A stretch of DNA of 64,000 bases from Methanobacterium sp. Lineage in GTDB: Archaea; Methanobacteriota; Methanobacteria; Methanobacteriales; Methanobacteriaceae. Shown piece after piece: positions 26,660-35,871 of this stretch (the first letter of the stretch is position 1; the number at the start of each line of letters is the position of its first letter). The stretch lies in contig JADFDH010000001.1 in the NCBI GenBank assembly GCA_018263005.1, forward strand, positions 1 through 64,000, read 5' to 3'. The translations under genes were made by a program, and so were the position numbers. The notes under the pieces are model-generated. The model saw only the letters and a list, made by a program, of their open reading frames with translations, was not told where the DNA came from and did not search any database.

Positions 26660-28150
26660 ATGGTAAAAAATGCATGGGAACTGGTTGATGCATTTTTTGA
26701 TGAATACAATTTGGTAGATCATCACATCAAATCATATAATGACTTTGTAGACCACCGTATACAGGATATAATAGATATAACCGAACCAATAGTTCTCGAA
26801 CAAGGAGAATATTCCATAAAAACAGGAAATTTAACAATTAAAAAACCTTTCATTAAGGAGGCAGACGGATCCAAGAGTAAGATATTTCCAACTCAAGCCC
26901 GTCTTAGAAACCTAACCTATTCGGCTCATATGTACCTGGAGATGTCTTTAATCAAGGGTGAAGAAGAGCAGGAAATGGAAAACGTATATATCGGTGAAAT
27001 GCCGGTAATGCTTAAATCAAATATATGCCATCTAAATGGGCTTAATGAAAAGGAGCTGGATGATAATGGGGAAGATCCACAGGATCCGGGTGGTTATTTC
27101 ATTGTCAACGGTTCAGAAAGGGCCATTGTAACCATGGAAGAAATAGCTCCTAATAAGATTATTCTGGAAAGAATTGGTGAAAAAGAAGATAGAAGAGCAA
27201 GAGCTATTGTTACATCTATAAAAAGTGGTTTCAGAGCTAGAATAACATTAGAATACAGAAAACCCCGTAAAAAAGGAGTTTTCCTCAGGATATCCTTCCC
27301 TTACGTCCCTGGAGAAATACCTCTGGTGGTATTACTACGGGCACTGGGCCTCGAGACAGATAAAGACCTAGTAAACAGCATATCAGAGGAAAATGATATA
27401 CAATTCTTACTAATAGATGATATACAGACTTCAGAAATAACAAACAATTACGATGCCATCAAATACATAGGGAACAGAGTGGCCAAGGGAATGACTGAGG
27501 AATACCGAATAAAAAGGGCAGAAGACGTAATCGATCGATATTTACTGCCACATATTGGTGTAGAACCCGATAAAAGAGCAGAAAAAGCCACTTATCTTGC
27601 TGAAATGGCGGAAATGCTATTACAAGTAATTTTCGATAAAAGAGAACCACACGATAAAGACCACTACGCAAACAAGAGACTTAGAGTATCTGGAGATCTA
27701 ATGGAAGATCTGTTCCGTGTGGCATTCACCAGTTTAACTAGAGATATGACATATCAGCTGGAAAGAAGCCTGGCAAGAGGAAAAGAACCCTCTGTAAAAC
27801 AAGCTGTACGATCCGATGTCTTAACCGAGAACATCAAACACGCCATAGCTACCGGAAACTGGGTAGGAGGAAGAGCTGGTGTAAGCCAATTACTCGACAG
27901 AACCAGTTACATGGGAACTTTATCCCATCTAAAAAGAGTTGTATCGCCTTTATCACGAAGTCAACCGCACTTCGAGGCTCGTGATTTACACCCCACTCAA
28001 TTCGGTAAGATATGCCCTAACGAAACTCCAGAGGGCCCAAACTGTGGACTGGTGAAAAACCTGGCCATATTAGCCAAAATATCAGAAGGCTCTGACCCAC
28101 AGGAAATGGAAGACATAATCAAAAAAATGAAAATGGTAAATCCAATTTAA
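26660..28150 (+). CDS. rpoB2: RNA polymerase subunit B'' (Rpo2 N-terminal)
   Basis: This 496-residue protein is the N-terminal half of the second largest subunit, separated from B' as in many methanogens. It holds the lobe and protrusion: KPFIKEADGSKSKIFPTQAR, DPGGYFIVNGSERAIVTMEE and the end motif THLKR-like SHLKRVVSPLSRSQPHFEAR, DLHPTQFGKICPNETPEGPN. GGAGGAGTTTA precedes the ATG. The gap to the next gene is 40 bases. Confidence 0.96.
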   Translation: MVKNAWELVDAFFDEYNLVDHHIKSYNDFVDHRIQDIIDITEPIVLEQGEYSIKTGNLTIKKPFIKEADGSKSKIFPTQARLRNLTYSAHMYLEMSLIKGEEEQEMENVYIGEMPVMLKSNICHLNGLNEKELDDNGEDPQDPGGYFIVNGSERAIVTMEEIAPNKIILERIGEKEDRRARAIVTSIKSGFRARITLEYRKPRKKGVFLRISFPYVPGEIPLVVLLRALGLETDKDLVNSISEENDIQFLLIDDIQTSEITNNYDAIKYIGNRVAKGMTEEYRIKRAEDVIDRYLLPHIGVEPDKRAEKATYLAEMAEMLLQVIFDKREPHDKDHYANKRLRVSGDLMEDLFRVAFTSLTRDMTYQLERSLARGKEPSVKQAVRSDVLTENIKHAIATGNWVGGRAGVSQLLDRTSYMGTLSHLKRVVSPLSRSQPHFEARDLHPTQFGKICPNETPEGPNCGLVKNLAILAKISEGSDPQEMEDIIKKMKMVNPI

Positions 28151-28190
28151 AATAAAATTAATCAAAATTTCTAAATTTGGGGGCAAATAC

Positions 28191-29999
28191 TTGAAAAAAT
28201 CCAAAATTTATATCAATGGTAAGTTAATTGGAACCTGCGATGATCCTTATGAATTTGTGGACCACATGCGGGAAAAGAGAAGAAACGGTGATATCTCCCA
28301 TGAAATGAACATCACCTACTACGAAGATACAGATGAAATCTACATCTTCAATGATCCTGGTCGAACTAGAAGACCAGTTATAGTGGTTAAAGATGGAAAA
28401 TCCGCATTAACCGATGAACATATAAATAAATTAGCCGATGGAGAACTTAGATGGGTGGATCTAATAGCCCAGGGAAAAATAGAATATTTAGACGCTGAAG
28501 AAGAAGAAAATACTTATATAGCTGTTTTTGATGAGGAATTGACACCAGAACACACCCATCTGGAGATAGATCCCTCCACCATGCTGGGAATCTGTGCTGG
28601 AATCATCCCCTATGCTAATCACAACTCATCACCCCGAAACACCATGGAAGCAGGTATGACCAAACAAGCACTGGGATTATATGTTTCTAACTACAATCTC
28701 CGAACCGATACCAGAGCACACCTACTACACCATCCCCAAGTCCCCATAGTTAAAACTAAGAGTATAGATGCTACACAATACGATAAAAGACCATCTGGAC
28801 AGAATTTCGTAGTGGCAGTTATGTCCTATGAAGGTTACAACATGGAAGATGCTCTTATCCTAAATAAAGCATCCATAGAGAGAGGACTGGCAAGGTCATC
28901 ATTTTTTAGATCATATGAAGCATCCGAGAGACGATACCCTGGAGGACAGGAAGATAAGTTCGAAGTACCAGAAAACATAGTAAGAGGATATCGTTCTGAG
29001 GAAGTTTACCGACATCTAGATGAAGATGGAATTGTAAATCCAGAGGTAAGCGTAAAATCAGGGGATGTTTTAATAGGAAAAACCTCACCACCCCGATTTT
29101 TAGAAGAAATAGACGAATTCGGAACCGTAGCTGAAAGAAGAAGAGAAACATCAGTCACCGTTAGACATGGAGAGCACGGAACCGTTGACGCGGTTATGCT
29201 CACAGAAACTGTGGAAGGTAGTAAATTAGCTAAAATAAGGGTTCGTGACCAAAGACAACCTGAATTTGGAGACAAATTCGCATCTAGACACGGACAAAAA
29301 GGTGTAGTGGGACTTATAGTATCACAAGAGAACATGCCCTTCACCGAAGATGGAATTAATCCTGATCTGATAATAAACCCCCACGCCATACCATCCAGGA
29401 TGTCCGTGGGTCAGGTGTTGGAAATGCTGGCAGGTAAAGCCGGAACACTTATAGGAAAACGTATGGATGGAACACCGTTCAGTGGAGATCATGAACTGGA
29501 GATAATGGAATTATTAAAGGCTAACGGATTCGAAACAGCTGGAAGAGAATCTCTTTACAACGGAATTACTGGAGAGCGCATAGAAGCTGAAATATTTGTA
29601 GGAGTAGCTTACTATCAGAAATTACACCACATGACATCAGATAAAGTCTACGCGAGATCCAGAGGTCCAGTACAAGTATTAACCCGACAACCAACAGAAG
29701 GAAGAGCCAGAGAAGGTGGGCTGAGATTTGGAGAGATGGAAAGAGACTGTTTAATAGCACATGGGGCTGCTCTGGCCTTGAAAGAGCGACTTCTGGATGA
29801 ATCTGATAAATACGAAGCCATAGTATGTGAATGTGGTATGATAGCCATTTATGACAGAATAAGAGATAAAAAATACTGCCCCATATGTGGGGATGTGGAT
29901 ACATTCCCTGTGGAAATATCATACGCCTTCAAACTACTACTGGATGAACTTAAGAGCCTTTGCATATTCCCCAAATTGGTCCTGGAGGATAAAGCTTAA
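28191..29999 (+). CDS. rpoB1: RNA polymerase subunit B' (Rpo2 C-terminal)
   Basis: The C-terminal half of the second largest subunit, with the active-site lysine segment FGDKFASRHGQKGVVG, the hybrid-binding KAGTLIGKRMDGTPF region and a C-terminal zinc ribbon (CECGMIAIYDRIRDKKYCPICG, written here in two parts as CECGM and CPICG with about 13 residues between). The start is a TTG at 28191 after GGGGG. It has 602 residues. Together with B'' it forms the complete second subunit. Confidence 0.96.
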   Translation: MKKSKIYINGKLIGTCDDPYEFVDHMREKRRNGDISHEMNITYYEDTDEIYIFNDPGRTRRPVIVVKDGKSALTDEHINKLADGELRWVDLIAQGKIEYLDAEEEENTYIAVFDEELTPEHTHLEIDPSTMLGICAGIIPYANHNSSPRNTMEAGMTKQALGLYVSNYNLRTDTRAHLLHHPQVPIVKTKSIDATQYDKRPSGQNFVVAVMSYEGYNMEDALILNKASIERGLARSSFFRSYEASERRYPGGQEDKFEVPENIVRGYRSEEVYRHLDEDGIVNPEVSVKSGDVLIGKTSPPRFLEEIDEFGTVAERRRETSVTVRHGEHGTVDAVMLTETVEGSKLAKIRVRDQRQPEFGDKFASRHGQKGVVGLIVSQENMPFTEDGINPDLIINPHAIPSRMSVGQVLEMLAGKAGTLIGKRMDGTPFSGDHELEIMELLKANGFETAGRESLYNGITGERIEAEIFVGVAYYQKLHHMTSDKVYARSRGPVQVLTRQPTEGRAREGGLRFGEMERDCLIAHGAALALKERLLDESDKYEAIVCECGMIAIYDRIRDKKYCPICGDVDTFPVEISYAFKLLLDELKSLCIFPKLVLEDKA

Positions 30000-30083
30000 T
30001 TCCATGATTTAGATAAGAATACACTCATAAAATCATTTTAAAAGGGAGAAAATATATTTTAACAGTTTATAGGAGAGAATAAC

Positions 30084-32699
30084 TTGCAAGGAATTTTAAA
30101 GAAAATTTCCCAAATAAATTTCGGTCTTCTGTCTCCTGAGAACATCAGAAAGATGTCGGTTACCAAGATCGTCACCCCAGACACCTATGATGAGGATGGT
30201 TACCCCATAGAAGCCGGATTAATGGACCCTAGATTAGGTGTTATTGACCCCGGTCTAAGATGCAGATCATGTGGATCTAAAGGTGGAGACTGTCAAGGAC
30301 ATTTCGGACATATAAACCTGGCCAGACCAGTAATACACGTTGGATTTGCTGATACCATTCATAAAATATTAAGATCCACCTGCAGTAGTTGCGGAAGAGT
30401 TCTGTTAACAGAAAGTGAAATAATAGATTATAAAGATAAATTAGATGCTAAATATAAAAACGAAGAAAGTATCACCGCTCTTATTAAGGAAATATATACA
30501 GTGGCCCGTAGGGATAAGTGCCCACACTGTGATGAAGAACAGGAAGAAGTCAAGATAGACAAACCAGTTTCCATTGTAGAAGGAAATTATAAACTCACCT
30601 CTTCAGAGGTAAGGGAAAGACTGGAAAAAATAGAGGAAGATGATTATATACTCATTGGAATTAATCCAGTGGTAGCTAAACCAGAATGGATGGTATTAAC
30701 TGTATTACCAGTTCCACCGGTAACGGTAAGACCATCAATAACATTAGAGACTGGAGAGCGCTCTGAAGATGATCTTACTCATAAACTAGTGGATATACTC
30801 CGAATTAATCAGAGATTAAAGGAGAATATGGAGGCAGGAGCCCCTCAATTAATAGTAGAGGATTTATGGGAACTTCTACAGTACCACGTAACCACTTATT
30901 TTGATAATGAAGCATCAGGAGTACCGCCTGCCAGGCATCGTTCTGGAAGACCTTTAAAAACTTTAGCGCAGCGTTTAAAAGGTAAAGAAGGAAGATTTAG
31001 AAGTAATTTATCTGGTAAGCGAGTTAATTTCTCTGCTAGGACTGTTATTTCACCAGATCCCAACATCAGTATTAATGAAGTGGGAGTGCCAGAGATGATA
31101 GCCCGTGAGGTTACAGTACCGGTTTATGTAACTGACTGGAACATCGAGGACATGAGAAAACACATTGAAAACGGGCCTAAAATACATCCCGGAGCTAACT
31201 ACGTTATAAGACCTGATGACCGGAAAATCAGAGTATATGAAGAAACGAAAGATTCTATACTCGAAAAATTAGAGCCGGGATATGTTGTTGAGAGACATTT
31301 GATGGATGGGGATATTGTACTGTTTAACAGACAGCCTTCATTACACAGGATGTCCATGATGGCCCATGAAGTGAAGGTGTTACCATATAAAACATTCCGC
31401 CTCAACCTGTGTGTATGTCCGCCTTACAACGCTGATTTTGACGGAGATGAAATGAACATGCATGTCTTCCAAACAGAAGAATCCCGTGCAGAAGCTAAAT
31501 CTTTAATGAGGGTTCAAGAACATATACTTTCCCCCAGATTTGGAGGTCCAATTATTGGGGGGATACACGATCATATATCCGGTGCATATCTTTTAACCAG
31601 GGAAGGATCTGTTTTTGAAGAAGATCATGTTCTTCAAATGCTTAAGAAAGCTAGATTACCCCTGCCCAAGAGGAAAAATGAAGGATGGACCGGTAAAGAG
31701 GTTTTCAGCCTTCTCTTACCTGATGACCTTAACATGGTTTACCGGGCAGAGATATGCCGAAAATGTGATGAATGTCTCAGACAGGACTGTAAAAATGATG
31801 CGTATGTAGTTATAGAGGATGGTCAGCTTAAGACAGGTGCAATAGACGAAAAAGCCTATGGTGCATTTTCAGGAAAGATATTGGATTCCATAGTGAAGGA
31901 TTACGGAACAGATAAAGCCCGTGAATTCTTGGATTCAGCAACCAAGCTGGCCATATCTGGTATAATGAAGAGAGGATTCACTACCAGTACAGCAGATGAG
32001 GAGATACCTCGAGAGGCCAAGGACCGTATAGAGGAATTACTAAGTATGGCTGAATTAAAGGTGGAACAACTGATTGACGCCTACCATAATGACGAATTGG
32101 AAGCCCTACCTGGCCGAAGCCTCCGTGAAACACTGGAAATGAAGATCATGCAAGTATTAGGAGAAGCAAGGGATAAATCAGGAGAAATAGCAGAAAGCTA
32201 CTTTGGAATGGATAATCATGCAGTTATAATGGCCCTTACCGGTGCAAGAGGATCCATGCTGAACTTAACCCAAATAGCTGCATGTGTAGGACAGCAGTCA
32301 GTGAGAGGTGGACGAATAGAGAGAGGTTACAGTAAAAGAACACTGCCTCATTTCAAAGAAGGCGAACTGGGTGCTAAAGCCAGTGGATTCGTACACTCCA
32401 GTTATAAAAAAGGACTGGATCCCCTGGAATTCTTCTTCCATGCCATGGGAGGACGTGAAGGACTGGTGGACACAGCTATACGTACAGCTCAAAGTGGTTA
32501 CATGCAGAGAAGACTGGTAAACGCACTGCAAGATTTAAGCGTACAACCCGACGGTACAGTTAGAGACAATAGGGGAATAGTAATCCAGAGTAAATACGGT
32601 GAAGACGGAGTAGATCCAGCAAAAAGTGATTATGGAAAAGTAGCTGACATAGACCGTATGATAGAAGAGATGAGAATAAAATCAAAAGCAGCTAAATAA
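30084..32699 (+). CDS. rpoA1: RNA polymerase subunit A' (Rpo1 N-terminal)
   Basis: A' is the N-terminal part of the largest subunit and carries the catalytic NADFDGDEMNMH (three aspartates binding Mg). The clamp zinc sites CRSCGSKGGDCQGHFGHI and CSSCGR...CPHC are present, as is the FRSNLSGKRVNFSARTVISP switch region. A CRKCDECLRQDC segment near residue 560 is a further cysteine cluster. The start is TTG with AGGAGAG upstream. The protein has 871 residues; the subunit is split from A''. Confidence 0.96.
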   Translation: MQGILKKISQINFGLLSPENIRKMSVTKIVTPDTYDEDGYPIEAGLMDPRLGVIDPGLRCRSCGSKGGDCQGHFGHINLARPVIHVGFADTIHKILRSTCSSCGRVLLTESEIIDYKDKLDAKYKNEESITALIKEIYTVARRDKCPHCDEEQEEVKIDKPVSIVEGNYKLTSSEVRERLEKIEEDDYILIGINPVVAKPEWMVLTVLPVPPVTVRPSITLETGERSEDDLTHKLVDILRINQRLKENMEAGAPQLIVEDLWELLQYHVTTYFDNEASGVPPARHRSGRPLKTLAQRLKGKEGRFRSNLSGKRVNFSARTVISPDPNISINEVGVPEMIAREVTVPVYVTDWNIEDMRKHIENGPKIHPGANYVIRPDDRKIRVYEETKDSILEKLEPGYVVERHLMDGDIVLFNRQPSLHRMSMMAHEVKVLPYKTFRLNLCVCPPYNADFDGDEMNMHVFQTEESRAEAKSLMRVQEHILSPRFGGPIIGGIHDHISGAYLLTREGSVFEEDHVLQMLKKARLPLPKRKNEGWTGKEVFSLLLPDDLNMVYRAEICRKCDECLRQDCKNDAYVVIEDGQLKTGAIDEKAYGAFSGKILDSIVKDYGTDKAREFLDSATKLAISGIMKRGFTTSTADEEIPREAKDRIEELLSMAELKVEQLIDAYHNDELEALPGRSLRETLEMKIMQVLGEARDKSGEIAESYFGMDNHAVIMALTGARGSMLNLTQIAACVGQQSVRGGRIERGYSKRTLPHFKEGELGAKASGFVHSSYKKGLDPLEFFFHAMGGREGLVDTAIRTAQSGYMQRRLVNALQDLSVQPDGTVRDNRGIVIQSKYGEDGVDPAKSDYGKVADIDRMIEEMRIKSKAAK

Positions 32700-32765
32700 T
32701 TCAAACTAAGTAAAATTGGAGTAACCTTATATTTATAGATATGATGAAAGGCATTGGGTGGTTTT

Positions 32766-33920
32766 GTGGATATTAAGAAGGTAACAAGCGTTGTAAAGAA
32801 GAAAAAAGCCGATTTTCCTGAAAGTCTCATTCATGAGATTGCAGAAGCATCGGAAAGGCATAATTTAAAAGTTAAAGAACTGGAAAGCCTGGTAGATGAA
32901 ATAAAAAAGGCCTATGAACGTGCTGGGGTGGAAAATGGAGAAGCTGTAGGTACTGTAGCCGCCCAATCAGTGGGAGAGCCAGGTACCCAGATGACCATGC
33001 GTACTTTTCACTATGCCGGAGTTGCTGAACTTAACGTAACTCTGGGTTTGCCCCGACTAATTGAGATCGTAGATGCCCGGAAAAAGATATCAACCCCCAC
33101 CATGGCCATATACTTTGAAGAAGGATACGGTAATGATGAAGAATTTGTGCGTAAAATAGCCAATCAAATAGGTAAGATAGTCTTAAATGATATTTTAAAG
33201 GATTTCCATGTTAACTATGCTGAGATGAATATGAGTGTGGAGATCGATGAAGAAAAAGTTGAAGATAAAAGATTGGAACTTGACGTTATACTGGCCAAGA
33301 TAGAAAAAGCTTTTAAAAGGGTAGAAATAAATAACAACCTACTAAGTTTTGAACCTACAATTTCTGAATCTAAACACGCCATAAGAGAACTTAGACTTTT
33401 AGCCGATAAGGTCCGCGATTTACAGATAAGCGGAGTTAAAAACATCGGAAAGGTTGTAATAAGCAAAGAGGAGTTGGAATGGGTTATTCATACCGAAGGT
33501 TCAAACCTTGGCGCTGTACTTAAGATGGAAGGCGTGGATAAAACCAGAACCACCACCAATGACATACATGAGATTGAGAAGGTTCTGGGAATAGAAGCCG
33601 CTAGAAATGCTATTATCCATGAGGCCCAGAGCACTATGGAAGAACAGGGTTTAACTGTGGATGTAAGGCATATCATGCTGGTGGCGGATATGATGACTTC
33701 TGATGGTTCTGTTAAATCCATTGGTAGACATGGAATAAGTGGTGAGAAAGCCAGTGTACTGGCCAGAGCATCATTTGAAGAGACAGGCAAACACCTTTTA
33801 AGGGCCAGCATCAGGGGAGAAATAGATCATCTCACAGGTATAATTGAAAATATTATAATAGGACAGCCAATACCACTTGGAACAGGTTCGGTTGGCGTTA
33901 TTATGAAATCTAGAGATTAA
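32766..33920 (+). CDS. rpoA2: RNA polymerase subunit A'' (Rpo1 C-terminal)
   Basis: A'' is the C-terminal part of the largest subunit with the trigger-loop region (AQSVGEPGTQMTMRTFHYAG) and the jaw. I place the start at the GTG at 32766, after GGGTGG, rather than the TTG at 32754, which lies in that ribosome site; this gives 384 residues. The end (GEIDHLTGIIENIIIGQPIP, then GTGSVGV) is typical. rpl30e follows after 11 bases. Confidence 0.95.
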   Translation: MDIKKVTSVVKKKKADFPESLIHEIAEASERHNLKVKELESLVDEIKKAYERAGVENGEAVGTVAAQSVGEPGTQMTMRTFHYAGVAELNVTLGLPRLIEIVDARKKISTPTMAIYFEEGYGNDEEFVRKIANQIGKIVLNDILKDFHVNYAEMNMSVEIDEEKVEDKRLELDVILAKIEKAFKRVEINNNLLSFEPTISESKHAIRELRLLADKVRDLQISGVKNIGKVVISKEELEWVIHTEGSNLGAVLKMEGVDKTRTTTNDIHEIEKVLGIEAARNAIIHEAQSTMEEQGLTVDVRHIMLVADMMTSDGSVKSIGRHGISGEKASVLARASFEETGKHLLRASIRGEIDHLTGIIENIIIGQPIPLGTGSVGVIMKSRD

Positions 33921-33931
33921 GGAGGAAGTAA

Positions 33932-34228
33932 ATGGACGTAGATAGAGGAATTAGAGTCGCAGTGGATACAGGAAATGTCACACTGGGATCTGTTAAATCA
34001 ATACAGGGACTTAAACTGGGAAAGGGTAAACTGGTTATACTAGCCCAGAACTGTCCTGATGATATCCGGGAAGATGTAATGCATTATTCCATATTATCAG
34101 AAATCCCGGTTTACGATTATAAAGGCACCAGCGTAGAGCTAGGATCGGTATGTGGTAAGCCATTCACAGTGGCTACTTTAACCATAAAAGATCCCGGTGA
34201 CTCCAATATATTAGAAGTGATGGGGTAG
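33932..34228 (+). CDS. rpl30e: ribosomal protein L30e
   Basis: This 98-residue member of the L7Ae/L30e family binds kink-turn RNA in the large subunit. Motifs GNVTLGSVKSIQGLKLGKGK and ILAQNCPDD near residues 15-50 are typical. AGGAGG precedes the ATG. Its place between rpoA2 and nusA is conserved among archaea. Confidence 0.94.
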   Translation: MDVDRGIRVAVDTGNVTLGSVKSIQGLKLGKGKLVILAQNCPDDIREDVMHYSILSEIPVYDYKGTSVELGSVCGKPFTVATLTIKDPGDSNILEVMG

Positions 34229-34233
34229 TTTAC

Positions 34234-34665
34234 GTGAGCATAAAATTTACAACCAACGAAATAAGGTACATCGCCCTTTTTGAAAGCATGACTGGAGCAA
34301 CCGTTAAAGATTGTCTGGTGGATGATGAACACGGAAAACTAACTTTCCTGGTGAAAAGAGGAGATATGGGATTGGCTATAGGAAAAAGAGGAAGTACTGT
34401 GGCTAAAGTCCAAAAAACAGTGGATAAAGGCGTGGAAGTAATAGAGCACTCCGAAGATCCAGTGGAATTTATATCAAATATCATGGCTCCTGCAAAGATC
34501 AGGAGTATCAGGATACTTCAGAAGGAGAACGGGGAGAAAATAGCTACCTTAGAAACTGATGCTCGTAATAAAAGAACCGCTATCGGTAAAGGCGGTCAAA
34601 ATATCGAGAGAGCAAGAGTATTGGCTAAAAGGCAACATAGCATAAATAACATCGTTATAAAGTAA
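34234..34665 (+). CDS. nusA: archaeal NusA-like KH protein
   Basis: The 143-residue archaeal NusA has only the two KH domains, lacking the N-terminal and S1 parts of bacterial NusA. GLAIGKRGSTVAKVQK and RTAIGKGGQNIERARVLAKR are the GxxG loops of the two domains. It starts at a GTG five bases after rpl30e. A transcription-termination role is assumed from bacteria; in archaea it binds RNA. Confidence 0.94.
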   Translation: MSIKFTTNEIRYIALFESMTGATVKDCLVDDEHGKLTFLVKRGDMGLAIGKRGSTVAKVQKTVDKGVEVIEHSEDPVEFISNIMAPAKIRSIRILQKENGEKIATLETDARNKRTAIGKGGQNIERARVLAKRQHSINNIVIK

Positions 34666-34766
34666 TGATTAACACTTTTATAATATTAAGAGACTAATTT
34701 AGGTTGATAGATGTTATAATTTTTAAAATAATTTTTAAAAGATAATGTTTCATTAGGAGGAATTTT

Positions 34767-35194
<428 letters not shown>

Positions 35195-35231
35195 CCAAAT
35201 TAACACTAAATTGATAATAAGAGGTAATTTC

Positions 35232-35795
35232 ATGAGTTTTAAAGTCTTCGATAAATGGGATTTGGAAGAGGTGAAAATTGAGGATCTAGGTCTAGTTAAT
35301 TATGTTTGTCTAGATGAAATACTGGTCCCACACACCCTAGGAAGACATGTTAAAAGACAGTTTGCAAAATCAAGAGTTTCTATAGTTGAAAGACTCATAA
35401 ACAAAATTATGAGGACAGAAAGAAACTCAGGAAAGAAAAACAAGGCCTATAACATAGTCAAAGATTCCATGGACATCATAAACAAGAGATCAAAACAAAA
35501 CCCTTTACAAGTCCTGGTTAAAGCAGTAGAAAACACTGCACCTCGAGAAGAAACCACCAGAATAAAATACGGTGGAATCGGATACCAGGTTGCAGTAGAT
35601 ATTGCGCCCCAGAGAAGAGTGGACTTATCACTTGGATTTTTAACCAAGGGAGCCCTACAATCTTCATTTAAAAGGAAAAGGACAGTAGAGGAATGTCTGG
35701 CTGATGAACTGCTCCTTGCAGCAGAATATGACACCAGAAGCTTCGCAATACAGAAAAAAGAAGAAAAGGAGAGAGTAGCCCGGTCCGCGCACTAA
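35232..35795 (+). CDS. rps7: ribosomal protein S7
   Basis: S7 nucleates the head of the small subunit. The archaeal form begins MSFKVFDKWDLEEVKIEDLG, so I choose the ATG at 35232, six bases after GAGGT, over the upstream ATG that adds seven residues. NPLQVLVKAVENTAPREET and the C-terminal CLADELLLAAEYDTRSFAIQ are typical. It has 187 residues. Confidence 0.95.
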   Translation: MSFKVFDKWDLEEVKIEDLGLVNYVCLDEILVPHTLGRHVKRQFAKSRVSIVERLINKIMRTERNSGKKNKAYNIVKDSMDIINKRSKQNPLQVLVKAVENTAPREETTRIKYGGIGYQVAVDIAPQRRVDLSLGFLTKGALQSSFKRKRTVEECLADELLLAAEYDTRSFAIQKKEEKERVARSAH

Positions 35796-35871
35796 TTATG
35801 CTAATTATTCATGAAGTGCAAAGTCCGTTAAACAATCTAAAAAAAAATTTCAGACTTATCAGGTGATTTTA